From the NCBI RefSeq assembly GCF_026262505.1, contig NC_067205.1, positions 11,160,001-11,224,000 of the forward strand: DNA of 64,000 nucleotides, in the 5' to 3' direction. The position numbers and the translations under genes are program-made. Below are positions 1 to 10,392 of the stretch, piece after piece. Each line of letters begins with the position of its first letter. Position 1 is the stretch's first letter. A model generated the notes under the pieces. It was given only the letters and a program-made list of their open reading frames with translations, made no database searches and had not been told where the DNA came from. The DNA is from Trichomonas vaginalis G3 (Eukaryota; Parabasalia; Trichomonadida; Trichomonadidae).

Positions 1-57
1 AAAAAATGAAGAATCAAATAAAAGAAACATAAAATCAATTTAGTTAACAAACAATAT

Positions 58-1947
58 TTATAAAGCAATGATTTTCATTATAAGAGCTTTGTTAGTTTCT
101 CCAGATTTTTCTGGAATATTCCTGTAGCAATCGAGAAGAGCTTCTTTTTGGCCATTATCGATAAGGTCTGTAATAATGTCCTGCACCATACATAGCTGCG
201 ATGCAGAAATAACAGCGCACCAGTACATAAAGTACTGAATGAACTTATCAATGGAATTTGGATGTACGACCATCATTATACGAATAAAATCATATAATGT
301 TGCACCTCTTCTTAGCGTTGCAAAAAGAATTTCAAAATTACGAAGAGGTTCTGCGAGAAACAGCCTCAAAGGGACGTATTTAGGCGGTGTAATGGCTTGT
401 GCTTCATAATTCTGCGAATACCATGTCGTAATTTCTGTTCTTGGAAATTCAGAAATTGGATACGTCACAGATTCGCATTTCATTGCATCGGACCACAGCA
501 TCGTAAGGCCTACAAGCTGTCCGAACTCTTCCTCTGGCTTAATCTTCTCTCCATTAAACTCTCTGAAATAATTTTCAATTTGTCGTTTTACAGGCGACGG
601 CAAATGGAATTGCGTTGAGTCCTTGAGAGTATCAATGCATTCCTGTAAGAAATCATCGTCGACATTCTCAAATTTTATGAGAATTTTCAAAATTATTGAA
701 GCAGTTGTTGAATTTTTGATGTTTTTAAGGGTTTCTAGGATGTTTTCTTTCTGTGGAACAGCTTTACTTAGACATTCAATGATGCTTTGCTGCAAATCTA
801 AGTCAGGAGTTGAAATATTTTCAAATTGAGGATGATCAAGGTCAGGAACTTCAGGATTTGCTTGGATCTTGTGGTGCCTTCTTGTGGACATCCTAAGATT
901 TGCAATATTTCCGTTATGATCCATATAAACAACACTACAATTTGTAATATTGAAATAATTTTGGAAAAGTTTGCCAGTTCCTTCGAGTTTGATGCAATCA
1001 AGGAGATCAAATGATGGTATTGAACATACAAATAACGCTTCTTTCCTCGGAGCATAAATAACAAGTATATAATGTTTTGAATCTCCGTACCAAGCTAATT
1101 GGGCATCACTAATGGCCTTTTTGATGGATACAACACATTCATTGTCAACATCAATGATTGTAATGCGGCCAATGTTATCGGAAACTGCAATAAAACGTTT
1201 ATCTGGAGATGGAACTAAAGAAATCGCAATTTTAGTAATATCGTTGTAGTCTTGAGTACTTTTGAGTAGCTCTGGTTGATAATCTTTGAAATTTTTGCCA
1301 AAAGGATTAAGAGATTTGGCAAATTTTGTAATTCCTGTGGTAAATGTTCCTTTATATGGAGAATTAATATCGTAAACAGTAAGAAATTGCTCACTTGAGG
1401 TTATATATAGCTTCAATGATGTCTCTTTATATTTGACAATTTGAATATTTTTAATATCTGAATTTTGAATTGTGAATTTTTGAGCAACTGGTGTATATTT
1501 GAGATTTGCATTAGCATATTCTAACTCTGACTGTGCAATATATACAAAAATATTAGGATGAAAAATTAATGTGTAAGAATTTAAAGATTCTGATGATGGT
1601 AATGAATCAATTCTATTGTAAATGATTTTTTGAAGAGGAGATGCATGGAAATTGAAAATTCTAATAACAGAATCTATTGAAATTGTAATAAATTTTCCTA
1701 AATTTGTTCCACAACCGCAGATCCAGGGACTTTCGGCGATTGTAGTGCATGAAATTATTTGTTCGTTCGATTCTAATTCAACTTCAATTGCTTTTACCTT
1801 TTCATTTGAATTAAAATAGACTTTTGATGAAGAAAATGAGCAAAATGAATTTCCGGATGGTGAGAAAGCAACATCATTATTCATTAAACGCGTTGCCTCT
1901 GCTTCTGGAGATTCAGAACGTACTCTCCAGGCTGAAGAAATCTCCAT
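58..1947 (-). CDS. RAB3GAP2-like Rab GAP regulatory subunit (compact)
   Basis: A 629-residue protein recognised by the N-terminal domain of the non-catalytic Rab3GAP subunit. The best match is residues 247-310: SPDKRFIAVSD, then GRITIIDVD, then ISDAQLAWY, then LVIYAPRKEALFVC. This follows the family pattern of a GR(V/I)xLxDV strand, a (R)DAQ(x)GW segment and LVIYAPRRG. In the family the subunit partners RAB3GAP1 in Rab regulation, including Rab18 nucleotide exchange at the ER and autophagy-related traffic. The animal protein is about 1,390 residues, so this one keeps the beta-propeller-like N-terminal part plus a short helical tail. The start is the first ATG. A CTTTGCGTTA motif lies 1-11 bp upstream, and the stop overlaps TAAA, as in trichomonad polyadenylation signals. 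The family call rests on motif recognition only; the exact role is inferred. Confidence 0.72.
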   Translation of the reverse strand: MEISSAWRVRSESPEAEATRLMNNDVAFSPSGNSFCSFSSSKVYFNSNEKVKAIEVELESNEQIISCTTIAESPWICGCGTNLGKFITISIDSVIRIFNFHASPLQKIIYNRIDSLPSSESLNSYTLIFHPNIFVYIAQSELEYANANLKYTPVAQKFTIQNSDIKNIQIVKYKETSLKLYITSSEQFLTVYDINSPYKGTFTTGITKFAKSLNPFGKNFKDYQPELLKSTQDYNDITKIAISLVPSPDKRFIAVSDNIGRITIIDVDNECVVSIKKAISDAQLAWYGDSKHYILVIYAPRKEALFVCSIPSFDLLDCIKLEGTGKLFQNYFNITNCSVVYMDHNGNIANLRMSTRRHHKIQANPEVPDLDHPQFENISTPDLDLQQSIIECLSKAVPQKENILETLKNIKNSTTASIILKILIKFENVDDDFLQECIDTLKDSTQFHLPSPVKRQIENYFREFNGEKIKPEEEFGQLVGLTMLWSDAMKCESVTYPISEFPRTEITTWYSQNYEAQAITPPKYVPLRLFLAEPLRNFEILFATLRRGATLYDFIRIMMVVHPNSIDKFIQYFMYWCAVISASQLCMVQDIITDLIDNGQKEALLDCYRNIPEKSGETNKALIMKIIAL

Positions 1948-2073
1948 TCTAACGCAAAGTTACAGGCGTAACACACCGTTAAATCAATATTTTTTTTATT
2001 GCATCATCAAAAAAAGTATTTTTATATCATTTCAGCAAAAAAATCAGTAGTTATTTCGAATTGATACAAATAG

Positions 2074-3102
2074 AAGAATACGAAAAAGCTATTACACCTA
2101 GATTGGTACGAATTTTTCCCAAATTCAAAACAAGGAACAAAATATCTATATAAATTCGAAAGACTAAACACAAGCGATCATAGTTATTACGTATGCTTTT
2201 GTATTTTTGGCGCATTGATCACAGATGGCGCCATTAACTTTATTACATCCCAAGATACAACAAAATCTCTCATTGAAACATCAGAATTTTATAATTGCTC
2301 TAATACAAAACAATCTGGAGGTGGTTTATACTTCTATAGACATGGTGAATGCGTCCAAAATCGAATATGTAGTATAAATTCTAATGCTGCAAAATATGGT
2401 ATGTATTGTTGGGTTGAAATCAGTAATGCCGCTCAGTTTAAAAATAAATTCCTTAATTCTGCTATTACTCAAAGTGGAAAATTAAATAAAGATATAATTG
2501 GAAATATTCATTTGAAAAATGGAGAAATCGAAATTAATTCTCTGAATATTTCTTATGTTGATATAAAAGCGAGTAATTTGTACAGTATAAGAGCTTATCA
2601 ATCTTCCTCCAAAGTAACATTTTCCACATTTAGTAATAGCACTGATACATGGCCGTCAGACAATAATTTTGTATATTTTGATAAATCATCATATGTATTA
2701 TTGATTAAGTTGTGTAATTACTTAAGCAACAATTTAAATATTATAATTTCTGCATCAAATGCATCTGTCAATGTAGTTAATTGCAATTTCGTGAAGAATA
2801 TTGGCAGGAATTATTATTTTTATCTTTCGAAGATTGGATATATTTCTGTGAATGATTGCTATATAGATTCAAGTAATTTTCTAAAATACGGAACTAATAC
2901 TGTCACTAATAATGCAGTTAATTCATTCAAGATAGAAATTCCCACAATGACTTGTGATTTTGAGATACCTGACTCAATGAATCAAATTGAAGATGAAGAT
3001 GAATTAATATATTTAAATAAAAACAAGGCAATAATGAAAAATATTTGTTTGTTTTCTCTTCATATATTTACTGTTTTATTCAGTGAAGTAAATAGTTCAT
3101 AG
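2074..3102 (+). pseudogene. right-handed beta-helix (Pmp-like) surface protein remnant
   Basis: An open frame runs from just after a stop at 2071 to 3102 without an ATG near its beginning; the first usable ATG lies about 325 bases in. The protein is rich in Asn, Ser and Ile with short parallel-beta-helix-like repeats (for example ETSEFYNCSNTKQSGGGLYF and NASVNVVNCNFVKN). This is the style of the large trichomonad surface-protein families related to polymorphic membrane proteins. A hydrophobic stretch near the C-terminus (residues KNICLFSLHIFTVLF) could be the remains of a membrane anchor. No signal peptide is visible upstream. I read it as a gene that has lost its 5' part, or less likely one with an unseen upstream exon. 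Probable cell-surface origin is inferred from family style. Confidence 0.5.
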
Positions 3103-3637
3103 TTATTATCTTAACCATGTTTTTATAATAATAATCAAAATGACCAAATTTTTTTGGGCAAACTTTCTTGTCATGTTCAATAAAAGAAAATTCTTCATCA
3201 TCACAAAAGATTGAATCTTAAATTTCCACTCCAATACCATTTTCAATCCCAAAATACAATGATCAATCGCTAATTTCACATCGATTATCAATTTTTTATT
3301 ACTTACAATATTAAGAGTAGTCATACCATTAGGATAAAAAAATTTTAATTCTTTTTCATTTCAAAATTATTTTCATCGATTTTTACAAAATTCGATTCCA
3401 TACATTTTGAAGATTAAGGATGCACTTACACCCCTATGGAATGACATTCAATTCAGATTTTTAAAGTTAATTTTCAATGATTCTTCATGTCATTATCAAA
3501 AATTTGAATTAAAATCAGTTGGGCACATGTGCAGCCTTAAAAGAATCAAATTTTTCGAGCAGACTTTTTCAAATATTGAGGGAAAAATTGTAATTTTTCA
3601 AATAAACATAAACACACATCTTTTAATTAAAAAAACA
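3103..3637. other. AT-rich spacer
   Basis: Spacer between the beta-helix remnant and the 3' end of the karyopherin gene. I see no convincing gene, tRNA or repeat. Short open frames on both strands lack family features. Confidence 0.6.
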
Positions 3638-6600
3638 TTAAGTTTCCTCACCAGACAAATCGTAAACTTCTCCAGTATTCACGTCGTTGAATCCAGCCAT
3701 CATTTGTGCCCAAGCTTTGTCAGATTCTTGGAAGAAGAGATTCAAATAGAAAATTGACAATTCGTTGTTATTCAATGTTTCTCTGATGAAATTCTCTGCT
3801 TCTTCACCTAACGACGCCAAGAAATTTTTCATAGGAGTAGCGAATGTGTAAATCAATACTTCCTCGCAATCCATCTTCTCTCTCTGGTATCTAGGAACAG
3901 CGAACTGAATTATCAGTTTTCTGAAAATTTCTGTCATGTCAACACCAGTCATTTGCAGGACATTCAACGAAGAACTGATTGTCGGAAGAACATTGAACTC
4001 ATATCTTATTGGTAACACATTCGTCAAAGCGTTCTTCAACAGTTCTTTGTCATAATTCTGTCCATACAAAAGTGAAAACGATATCAAAAGTGACAACAAT
4101 TTTTCTCTCATTGTTATTTCGATTTTATTTGTTTCATCAGTATTATTTAGTTTCTCTGATATTGTTGTTATCCATTTTTCTTTTGTAATCATTGAAGATT
4201 TCTGAAAATTATAAGCTTTCAAACAAGAATCAGCGATATTTGCTACAATGATTGATGCAGCATTGTCTGATTCGAGGAGATTCGATAACAAGAAAGATTC
4301 AATGAACAAAAAGTTTTCTTGGTCCAAAAAAGAAAAAACTACACAATCTAATGTCAAAATCAAATAAATCCATAACAATTTGTAGTAGGCACTTAACTGG
4401 TCATCGTTAACATAGTTTGCATACAAATTATAATATTTCAGACACAATTCAGATTTTTTATCTTCATCTGAAACAGTTTTCAGGATTCTGGAAATATTAT
4501 ATATTGTATTGGAGTGTATGTTAACTAAATCAGGTGTTAATTGTTGTTTTCCTAAAATTTCTTCAAAACATTTGTCACTTTTTGTCAAAATTACATTTGA
4601 ACAATTTTCATCAAATAATTCTGGGTGTAAACCATGAATATCAGAGAGACAAATGCATACTCCGTCGTCAAAATCCATGCTAATTAGTTTTTCTAGCAAA
4701 CTGGCAAGCACATTCGTTAATCCTTCGTCTTTTGAGTTATTACAGTTAATTAATTTGGAAAGAATGATATTTAGAACGGAAATAATCTCTTCCTCGTGAC
4801 CTACTTCCAATCCAAGCATTCCTTTGTTAACGAAAAACCCGATATTCTCTGGAGAGTCAAAATTAATATTTTCATTTCTAAATTCATAAACGCAATACCT
4901 AAGAAAAGATACGCAAAATGAGTAAGCTGAGCAATATACGTTATGTTCGTACTGAGAACAATTACGATCAAGCATGTCCGCGAACGGTTTTATATCATTA
5001 TACAAAATTTTAATGATTTCGATATCTTTTATGTTGTCCAATATGTTTCCTGTCACCTCTATTGCAAGGCTGTTCAGGTACAAGTCGGAAGATTTGATGA
5101 AAGTTTCGATCATTTTAACTAATCCTTCTAAATTCTCTTGGAAGAAGTCGAAAGCGGACAAATAGCGCATGATCTGGCCAAGTATCAGTATGAACAAGGA
5201 ATAATTGTCTTTGTTATTACTTATTAGCTCATAAATTTGATTATAAATATTTTGAAGAGCTTCTAAGTCTCTAAGATTAGTTACGAGGTTCATAAGCATT
5301 GGTGTATAAGTATTAGGGTCTGGAGCTTTCTCCATTTCGCTAAAACACCAATTAACAAGTTGAATTACAGTTTCTGGGTTATCTGAAGCGCATTCTGACA
5401 AGATTTGTAATATATTTGTTGTTAGAGAGACATCTGAGCTCTGTGAGATGTATTGTTCTGTGTTTGCCCACACAGTTTCGAAATTAATTTTAATATAATC
5501 TTCAAATAACTTTACATAGATCAAAATAAAGGCGCACGTTGATGCTATGTATTGGTCATCAGATACAAGACTCTCTACAACAGTTTTGAACACTTGCGGG
5601 GCGTAATTTGAGAAAATTGTTGGATAAGTTTTGATTCCTGTAGCCATTAAGAGTAAACCGATACAAACTATTTCCCTCGTGTTGTTTTCAATCAACTCAT
5701 TGAATTTTGTCTCAACCATTTCTTGTAAAAATTTCATTGGAATTGTTGAGAGAATTAGCTTAGTAATATTGACGAAATCCATCATAATGAGATTGTATGA
5801 GTATTCCTGTGAGAATGAGTCCATTGCAAAGAATACTTCGAAGTTTAAAATTTGATCTAACAATTCTGGGGACAAATTATCGATTTTAAGGGGTAATAAT
5901 GTAGACAACAGAGCATTGAACTTGTATTTTATGTCAAATGTCAACTCTTGGTTCAATAATTTCTCTAAAATTAGTTGAAAAGATTGATCTTCAATAAAAA
6001 TCCAAAGAATCTTTTCATCGAGTGCAACAAGCTTATCTAGTATAGAAAATTGGTTCTCTTCAATGGAAGAATTAAGAATTTCGCGAATTTTTGTTGTCAA
6101 TTCCTGAAATTGTTGATGGGAACCGGGAACTTTAATGAACAAATTGTAGGAAACTTTAATGCAGCCAAGAATCGTCTCTTCTTTACCTGATTCTATGCCA
6201 TCTCTGACTAAATCAAAAATAATTGGTAAATTTGACTTCAAATAGTCAGGATAATAATCAGCAATAATCGAATTGATTAATTCGTACTTGTATTCTTTGT
6301 CAGAATCTGATACAAACGCTAAATTAATTAATTCCAACCATTCACCATTGATTTTTTTGACTAAATTGCGTGCTGCCTCAACGAGTAACTGATTTAATTC
6401 GATATTTTCTGGAGTAAAAAGTGATATTAGTAAATTCTTAAATTGTTCCAAATATTCTTCGTCGAATTCATTGTTTTCCTTTATATAATTGATTATACTG
6501 ATAATGGCGTGCATTTTAAAAATAGTATTCGCATTACTAGAAATGATTTGGCACAAAATAAAAATTGAGTTTGGATCTTGCACAAATTCTTGAATTCCTT

Positions 6601-6682
6601 GAGTTGCTACTTCTACATGAGCACCTGTTTGATCTCTCAGCAGCTCTACGTTGTGGAGATAGCTCTGGACAGTAGTAACCAT
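3638..6682 (-). CDS. importin-beta family karyopherin (HEAT-repeat transport receptor)
   Basis: A 1,014-residue all-helical protein, close to the usual 900-1,100 residues of importin-beta family receptors. The N-terminus has the importin N-terminal pattern: residues 1-70 contain YLHNVELLRDQTGAHVEVAT followed by a helix pair with AIISIINYIK. This is followed by HEAT-like helix pairs through the whole length and a short acidic C-terminal tail (VYDLSGEET). Such proteins carry cargo through nuclear pores under RanGTP control. The degree of divergence does not let me choose between importin 4, 5 or another paralogue. The start is the first ATG, and AT-rich DNA with a run of T lies just upstream. 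It stands alone, facing away from the Rab gene's 3' end. Confidence 0.7.
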   Translation of the reverse strand: MVTTVQSYLHNVELLRDQTGAHVEVATQGIQEFVQDPNSIFILCQIISSNANTIFKMHAIISIINYIKENNEFDEEYLEQFKNLLISLFTPENIELNQLLVEAARNLVKKINGEWLELINLAFVSDSDKEYKYELINSIIADYYPDYLKSNLPIIFDLVRDGIESGKEETILGCIKVSYNLFIKVPGSHQQFQELTTKIREILNSSIEENQFSILDKLVALDEKILWIFIEDQSFQLILEKLLNQELTFDIKYKFNALLSTLLPLKIDNLSPELLDQILNFEVFFAMDSFSQEYSYNLIMMDFVNITKLILSTIPMKFLQEMVETKFNELIENNTREIVCIGLLLMATGIKTYPTIFSNYAPQVFKTVVESLVSDDQYIASTCAFILIYVKLFEDYIKINFETVWANTEQYISQSSDVSLTTNILQILSECASDNPETVIQLVNWCFSEMEKAPDPNTYTPMLMNLVTNLRDLEALQNIYNQIYELISNNKDNYSLFILILGQIMRYLSAFDFFQENLEGLVKMIETFIKSSDLYLNSLAIEVTGNILDNIKDIEIIKILYNDIKPFADMLDRNCSQYEHNVYCSAYSFCVSFLRYCVYEFRNENINFDSPENIGFFVNKGMLGLEVGHEEEIISVLNIILSKLINCNNSKDEGLTNVLASLLEKLISMDFDDGVCICLSDIHGLHPELFDENCSNVILTKSDKCFEEILGKQQLTPDLVNIHSNTIYNISRILKTVSDEDKKSELCLKYYNLYANYVNDDQLSAYYKLLWIYLILTLDCVVFSFLDQENFLFIESFLLSNLLESDNAASIIVANIADSCLKAYNFQKSSMITKEKWITTISEKLNNTDETNKIEITMREKLLSLLISFSLLYGQNYDKELLKNALTNVLPIRYEFNVLPTISSSLNVLQMTGVDMTEIFRKLIIQFAVPRYQREKMDCEEVLIYTFATPMKNFLASLGEEAENFIRETLNNNELSIFYLNLFFQESDKAWAQMMAGFNDVNTGEVYDLSGEET

Positions 6683-7202
6683 TGAATAAAATTGTTACAA
6701 AAAAACTGTAAAATCTTTGCCTCTCTTCACTTTTATTGCTTACATTTTTCTCGCGATTAAATTTTCTTTACAAATAGATCCTAGAACCAAAATAGTAATA
6801 ATTTTCATCAGCAACTATTGTTTACTGTCAAAAATATGGAAAAAATGTCACCAAATTCTTTTGCAAGAGTAATACTCTTAACCTTTATCCTAGAAACAAA
6901 TTCTATGCTGGTTATCTATCCTAATACTAGATATATCAACGCATTACAAGAAGTTAATGTTTTGATTACAAAGTAAAATAGTAAACAATGAAATTTTCAG
7001 ATTAAATTGTATAAGTATAACCGCAAACTTTAGCATATTAGTTCCAAAACTATTCTAATTCTAATTCAAGTTAATTTGGATTAAGAAATTTGATTTTCTA
7101 ACGAAGATTTTATGCATTTAAAAAGGAGTAATACTTAGGGTGAGAGAATAGACAAGGTTTTTAGAGAAAAAGATAAAATTAATATACAAAATAATCTTAA
7201 AC
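6683..7202. other. AT-rich spacer, promoter side of karyopherin gene
   Basis: Contains the upstream region of the karyopherin gene and the downstream region of the Rab gene. No further gene or repeat seen. Confidence 0.6.
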
Positions 7203-7790
7203 TTAGCAACAACGACTATTTTCCTTTTGAACTTCTTCAGATACCGGCTGAAGGTTTTTCTCTGGTGCTTTTTGTGTTTGTAATGCTGCTGCTGCGACGG
7301 CTTGGAATAATTGATCAACAGAATCGCCTGTTCTTGCAGATACAAAGAATATATCTTCACAAACTGTTTCTGCTTTAGAACGGGCTTCATCCATTGTAAG
7401 TGGAGCTCCTTCTAGTAAATCGATTTTGTTGATTGCGGCAACAATTGGTGGATTTTCGCCGGAAGCGTATAATCTTTCCTTCCAAACTTTCATGTGATCG
7501 ACAGAATCTGGATTGACAATAGAACCTGTAATAATGCAAACATTTGCACCACGAGCGTACATTGGGACCAAAGCAGCAAATTGCTCTTGACCTGCAGTGT
7601 CCCATAACATCAATTCAATATTATGATCTTCAACCTTTAGACGAGTCTTGATGTGAGATGCGCCAACAGTTGGATTCATTTTGTAATCAAAGATGCCTAA
7701 TGATTGTTTTCTTGCAAGAGATGTTTTGCCTACACCAGCATCTCCAAGAATAATGACCTTATATTTCTCATATTCGATCAGTTCAGACAT
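7203..7790 (-). CDS. Rab family small GTPase
   Basis: A 195-residue GTPase with all core motifs: P-loop GDAGVGKTS (16-24), switch I NPTVGA with Thr41, WDTAGQE (63-69), NKID (121-124) and SAR (151-153). It ends in ...NSRCC, a double-cysteine geranylgeranylation signal typical of Rab proteins. It should act as a membrane-traffic switch. The switch and core pattern is closest to the Rab5/Rab21/Rab22 side of the family, but the subclass is uncertain. The Gln of WDTAGQE, needed for normal hydrolysis, is present. The first ATG is taken as start; an A/T run precedes it. A RAB3GAP2-like regulator is encoded 5 kb away on the same strand, which I regard as coincidence unless shown otherwise. Confidence 0.93.
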   Translation of the reverse strand: MSELIEYEKYKVIILGDAGVGKTSLARKQSLGIFDYKMNPTVGASHIKTRLKVEDHNIELMLWDTAGQEQFAALVPMYARGANVCIITGSIVNPDSVDHMKVWKERLYASGENPPIVAAINKIDLLEGAPLTMDEARSKAETVCEDIFFVSARTGDSVDQLFQAVAAAALQTQKAPEKNLQPVSEEVQKENSRCC

Positions 7791-8370
7791 CGCTCAAAAA
7801 TTTTTTTTATCTCCAATCTGACCGAGTATTCTGAAAGATCAAAAATAAATGAAGATTCTGTATGTGCTTATTCTTATTTTTTAGAATTTCTTTTTAAATT
7901 TCGGATATGCCCATAAATTGAATTGATCCAATTTATCGCAGGGTAAATCAATCGTTATGCCAAAAACCCAGACATAGAACTTATTATTTCTTTGGAAGTA
8001 AAAGGTCATCGCTGATGTAAAAACAAAAATTAAAAGATAAAGGAAAATAATCTTTATTTACAAACATAAAAGGAATAAAAGAATGTGCATACATAATAAA
8101 ATAGTGATATTTCTAATGCTAGTATTGAATGGAAACTAATAATATTGTTTCAGGAACAATATGGTCATAATAGCTCATATTTTGGGTGAAGGAAGTATAT
8201 AAAATACTAAATTTGTAACTGATTCTTCATTTTGATCTCATATGATAAAAATAGCGAAATTATTGAAAATTATTGCTATTAATATGCGTATGTCGGAATA
8301 GCTTCTGGTGTATTCTGATATATGCAAGATAAAATTTTTGATTTTGGTTTCTATAGCCGCTATTGAAAGC
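7791..8370. other. AT-rich spacer
   Basis: Spacer between the Rab start and the 3' end of the next gene. No feature recognised beyond AT-rich sequence. Confidence 0.6.
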
Positions 8371-8970
8371 TCAATCAGCCCATTTTCCGACTTCTTCGAT
8401 ATTATCTATAAATGAATCAAGAGCGGCGTCAAGAGAATCTGGAGGAGTACCAAGCTCAATTTGCTTAGCTGTTTTTCGTGGATATTCTTTTTGTGGAGAT
8501 TTTCTGAATTTATAAATTGGTTCACGATGTCGATGTTCATGTTTCTTTGGCTTAGGTCTTAGACCAAGAGATGGATCAGCTTCATTCATCAAATTGACAG
8601 GTAATGAAGGAGGAATTTCAGGTTGAATAGTATTTCTCTGATATGTATAATCATTTCCTCTATTAACTGGAACTAAAGTAATTTGTGGGTCAATTCTATG
8701 CGGTTCTGAAATTTTTGGATAAGTTGAATTTAAATCTTCGTCAATATCGTAAACAGGCTGTGATGGATAGAACCTGACAGGGCTCAGAGCCTTTCTTGCC
8801 ATATTGTCAAGATATTTAGTCTCATTTCGTAAGTCATCCAACGACCATCTAGGTTTATAATGTGGTTTTGTATAATATTTTTCTGGTGTTGAAGATTGTC
8901 TTGCTAATTTCGTTTCTAATCTTGCAAACTCTAATTCAAGCATCTGAAATTGTTTGTCATTGCTATACAT
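8371..8970 (-). CDS. basic, mostly disordered protein of unknown function
   Basis: A 199-residue protein that I do not recognise. It starts with a short helical or coiled segment (residues 1-25, rich in Leu/Glu/Arg: QMLELEFARLETKLARQ). This is followed by a Pro-, Lys- and Arg-rich region with PKPKKHEHRHREP at about 140-153 and SPQKEYPRK after it. An acidic amphipathic tail (DAALDSFIDNIEEVGKWAD) closes the protein. The pattern fits a cytoskeletal or scaffold adaptor, but that is only a guess. Codon use and composition resemble the neighbouring genes, and the ATG start is preceded by a GACGTTTAG motif shared in part with other host promoters here, so I consider it a real gene. Confidence 0.6.
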   Translation of the reverse strand: MYSNDKQFQMLELEFARLETKLARQSSTPEKYYTKPHYKPRWSLDDLRNETKYLDNMARKALSPVRFYPSQPVYDIDEDLNSTYPKISEPHRIDPQITLVPVNRGNDYTYQRNTIQPEIPPSLPVNLMNEADPSLGLRPKPKKHEHRHREPIYKFRKSPQKEYPRKTAKQIELGTPPDSLDAALDSFIDNIEEVGKWAD

Positions 8971-9040
8971 TCTTTTCTTTGGATAAATTTTTTTCTAAAC
9001 GTCGTGGGGAAATTTGCCATGTAAATTGATTTTGTCAAAT

Positions 9041-9649
9041 TTACTTATTCTTAAAGAATGATGAAATCCAAGCAAGATTCTGTGGCGCATTAACTTTCTT
9101 TTGTATGGACTGGTCTATTTCTAACATATTTTTAAAAAGAGGAACGAAATTATCAGGAATATCGTAAGTCATGTAATATGCATCATTGCACTGGTTTTTG
9201 ATATGGTAAAAGTCTTTGAGATCTTTGGTAATCTTCCATCCTGTATTTAAATAATAATTTTTAGCAGCTAAATTTGATTGTTGCATATGTAAGTACATAT
9301 GATGGATTTTATAATGTTTTAGCATTACATCGAATATAACATTCATGATGTCTGAGCCAATTTTGGATCTTCGCTTTTCTTCAATAACCCCAAATGTGGA
9401 AACATATGCTGTGCGATCAGTTGAGAAAACAGATTTCCATTCAAGATGTAAAGACACGAATGCAATTATCTTATCTGTATTTTTTTCATTTTTTACGGTC
9501 GCTACAATACAATATGATGAATTATTGAGGAAAGATAAAATATAGGAATAAGGATATTCAACTGGAAACAATTCTGAATGCAGTTTCCACAACTGCATGC
9601 AATCTTCTTTTCTCAGTTCGCGAATGCGAATTCGATTCGAATTCGTCAT
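9041..9649 (-). CDS. GNAT acetyltransferase, NAA50/NAA60-like
   Basis: A 202-residue protein if it starts at the ATG at 9649. The open frame extends upstream to 9901, but that extra 84-residue part is low-complexity and looks like untranslated DNA. The fold pattern is GNAT: RIRELRKEDCMQLWKLHSELFPVEYP (8-33, like the FPVxY segment of NAA50/NAA60), motif A TFGVIEEKRRSKIGSDIM (85-102) and LHMQQSN..A..YYLNTGW (120-138). Family members acetylate the N-terminal amine of nascent or membrane proteins. The usual RxxGxG/A acetyl-CoA loop is here RRSKIG (93-98), with Lys in place of the first Gly. A C-terminal extension of about 37 residues follows the core. Substrate unknown. Confidence 0.75.
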   Translation of the reverse strand: MTNSNRIRIRELRKEDCMQLWKLHSELFPVEYPYSYILSFLNNSSYCIVATVKNEKNTDKIIAFVSLHLEWKSVFSTDRTAYVSTFGVIEEKRRSKIGSDIMNVIFDVMLKHYKIHHMYLHMQQSNLAAKNYYLNTGWKITKDLKDFYHIKNQCNDAYYMTYDIPDNFVPLFKNMLEIDQSIQKKVNAPQNLAWISSFFKNK

Positions 9650-10198
9650 CCAAAAAAACTGAATTTTATTCAGTTGATAGCTATTAATATTATCAATAAA
9701 ACATAATTGAATGCTAGAAACTAAAGAGAAACTGAATAATTGAGCCAATATTACTCTCGAGTATTTCCAAATACATGTAAATGGCTTTATCTCATTTTGA
9801 TGTAATCGAAGAAGTTTGTCAAATGTAAGACAATGAAATTGTGTATTTAAATCAAAATTCAAATTTCTTATATAAAACTCAATCAGATAGAGACAGACCA
9901 AAGAATGCCTATATGAGGGAAATGAATTGATGAATGCACCTTTTAGATGCTAAAGCAGAAATAGAATCCGAAATGAAAGCTTATGAGTAACGAATTCAAG
10001 CATAGAGTATAGCACGAGTAATGATTGTAGAAAATCAATGCAGCGTAATAATTAAACTTATTCTTTTTGGTAAATTAGCGAAAATGTAAGAATACAAAGA
10101 ATGAAGCATGAAGAACTCTCATCCAATTCTCCCAACAAGTGGCAGTGCTTGATGGTGTGGAGTTAATGATGGTCTCGTGTAAAGAACAATTTATATGC
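9650..10198. other. AT-rich spacer between divergent genes
   Basis: Upstream DNA of the acetyltransferase. An open frame continues through part of it but lacks family features. No repeats seen. Confidence 0.5.
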
Positions 10199-10382
10199 CG
10201 GCGCCATTTTGAGCGCCATATGTCACCTTTTTACCGCCATTATTTATTATTTTCCGAAAATATAATTGCAATATTATGAATAGTTTATTTTATATGAATA
10301 ACTCGTTTTATGTAATTGAATTGAAAAAAATTGTACCGCGCCATTTTCAGGCGGGATTTTTGGCGGGGTTTTCATTTTTTTC
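10199..10382 (+). promoter_or_regulatory. cluster of E2F-like sites upstream of small-protein gene
   Basis: A GC-rich island in AT-rich DNA with repeated TTTSSCGC-type motifs: GGCGCCATTTTGAGCGCC at 10199, CCGCCATT at 10234, CCGCGCCATTTTCAGGCGGG around 10336-10355, and TTTTTGGCGGGG ending near 10368, followed by TTTTCATTTTTTT. These match the E2F/DP consensus used for G1/S genes in many eukaryotes. The cluster ends about 10 bases before the chosen ATG at 10393. Binding is inferred, not shown. Confidence 0.55.
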
Positions 10383-10392
10383 AAAATATCCG

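Noticed and set aside
3106-3324. Small basic protein on the minus strand
   Set aside because: Lys/Ile/Leu-rich translation of AT-rich spacer, with no support from context.
9650-9901. 84-residue N-terminal extension of the acetyltransferase
   Set aside because: No family similarity, low-complexity AT-rich sequence, and the GNAT domain starts right after the Met at 9649.
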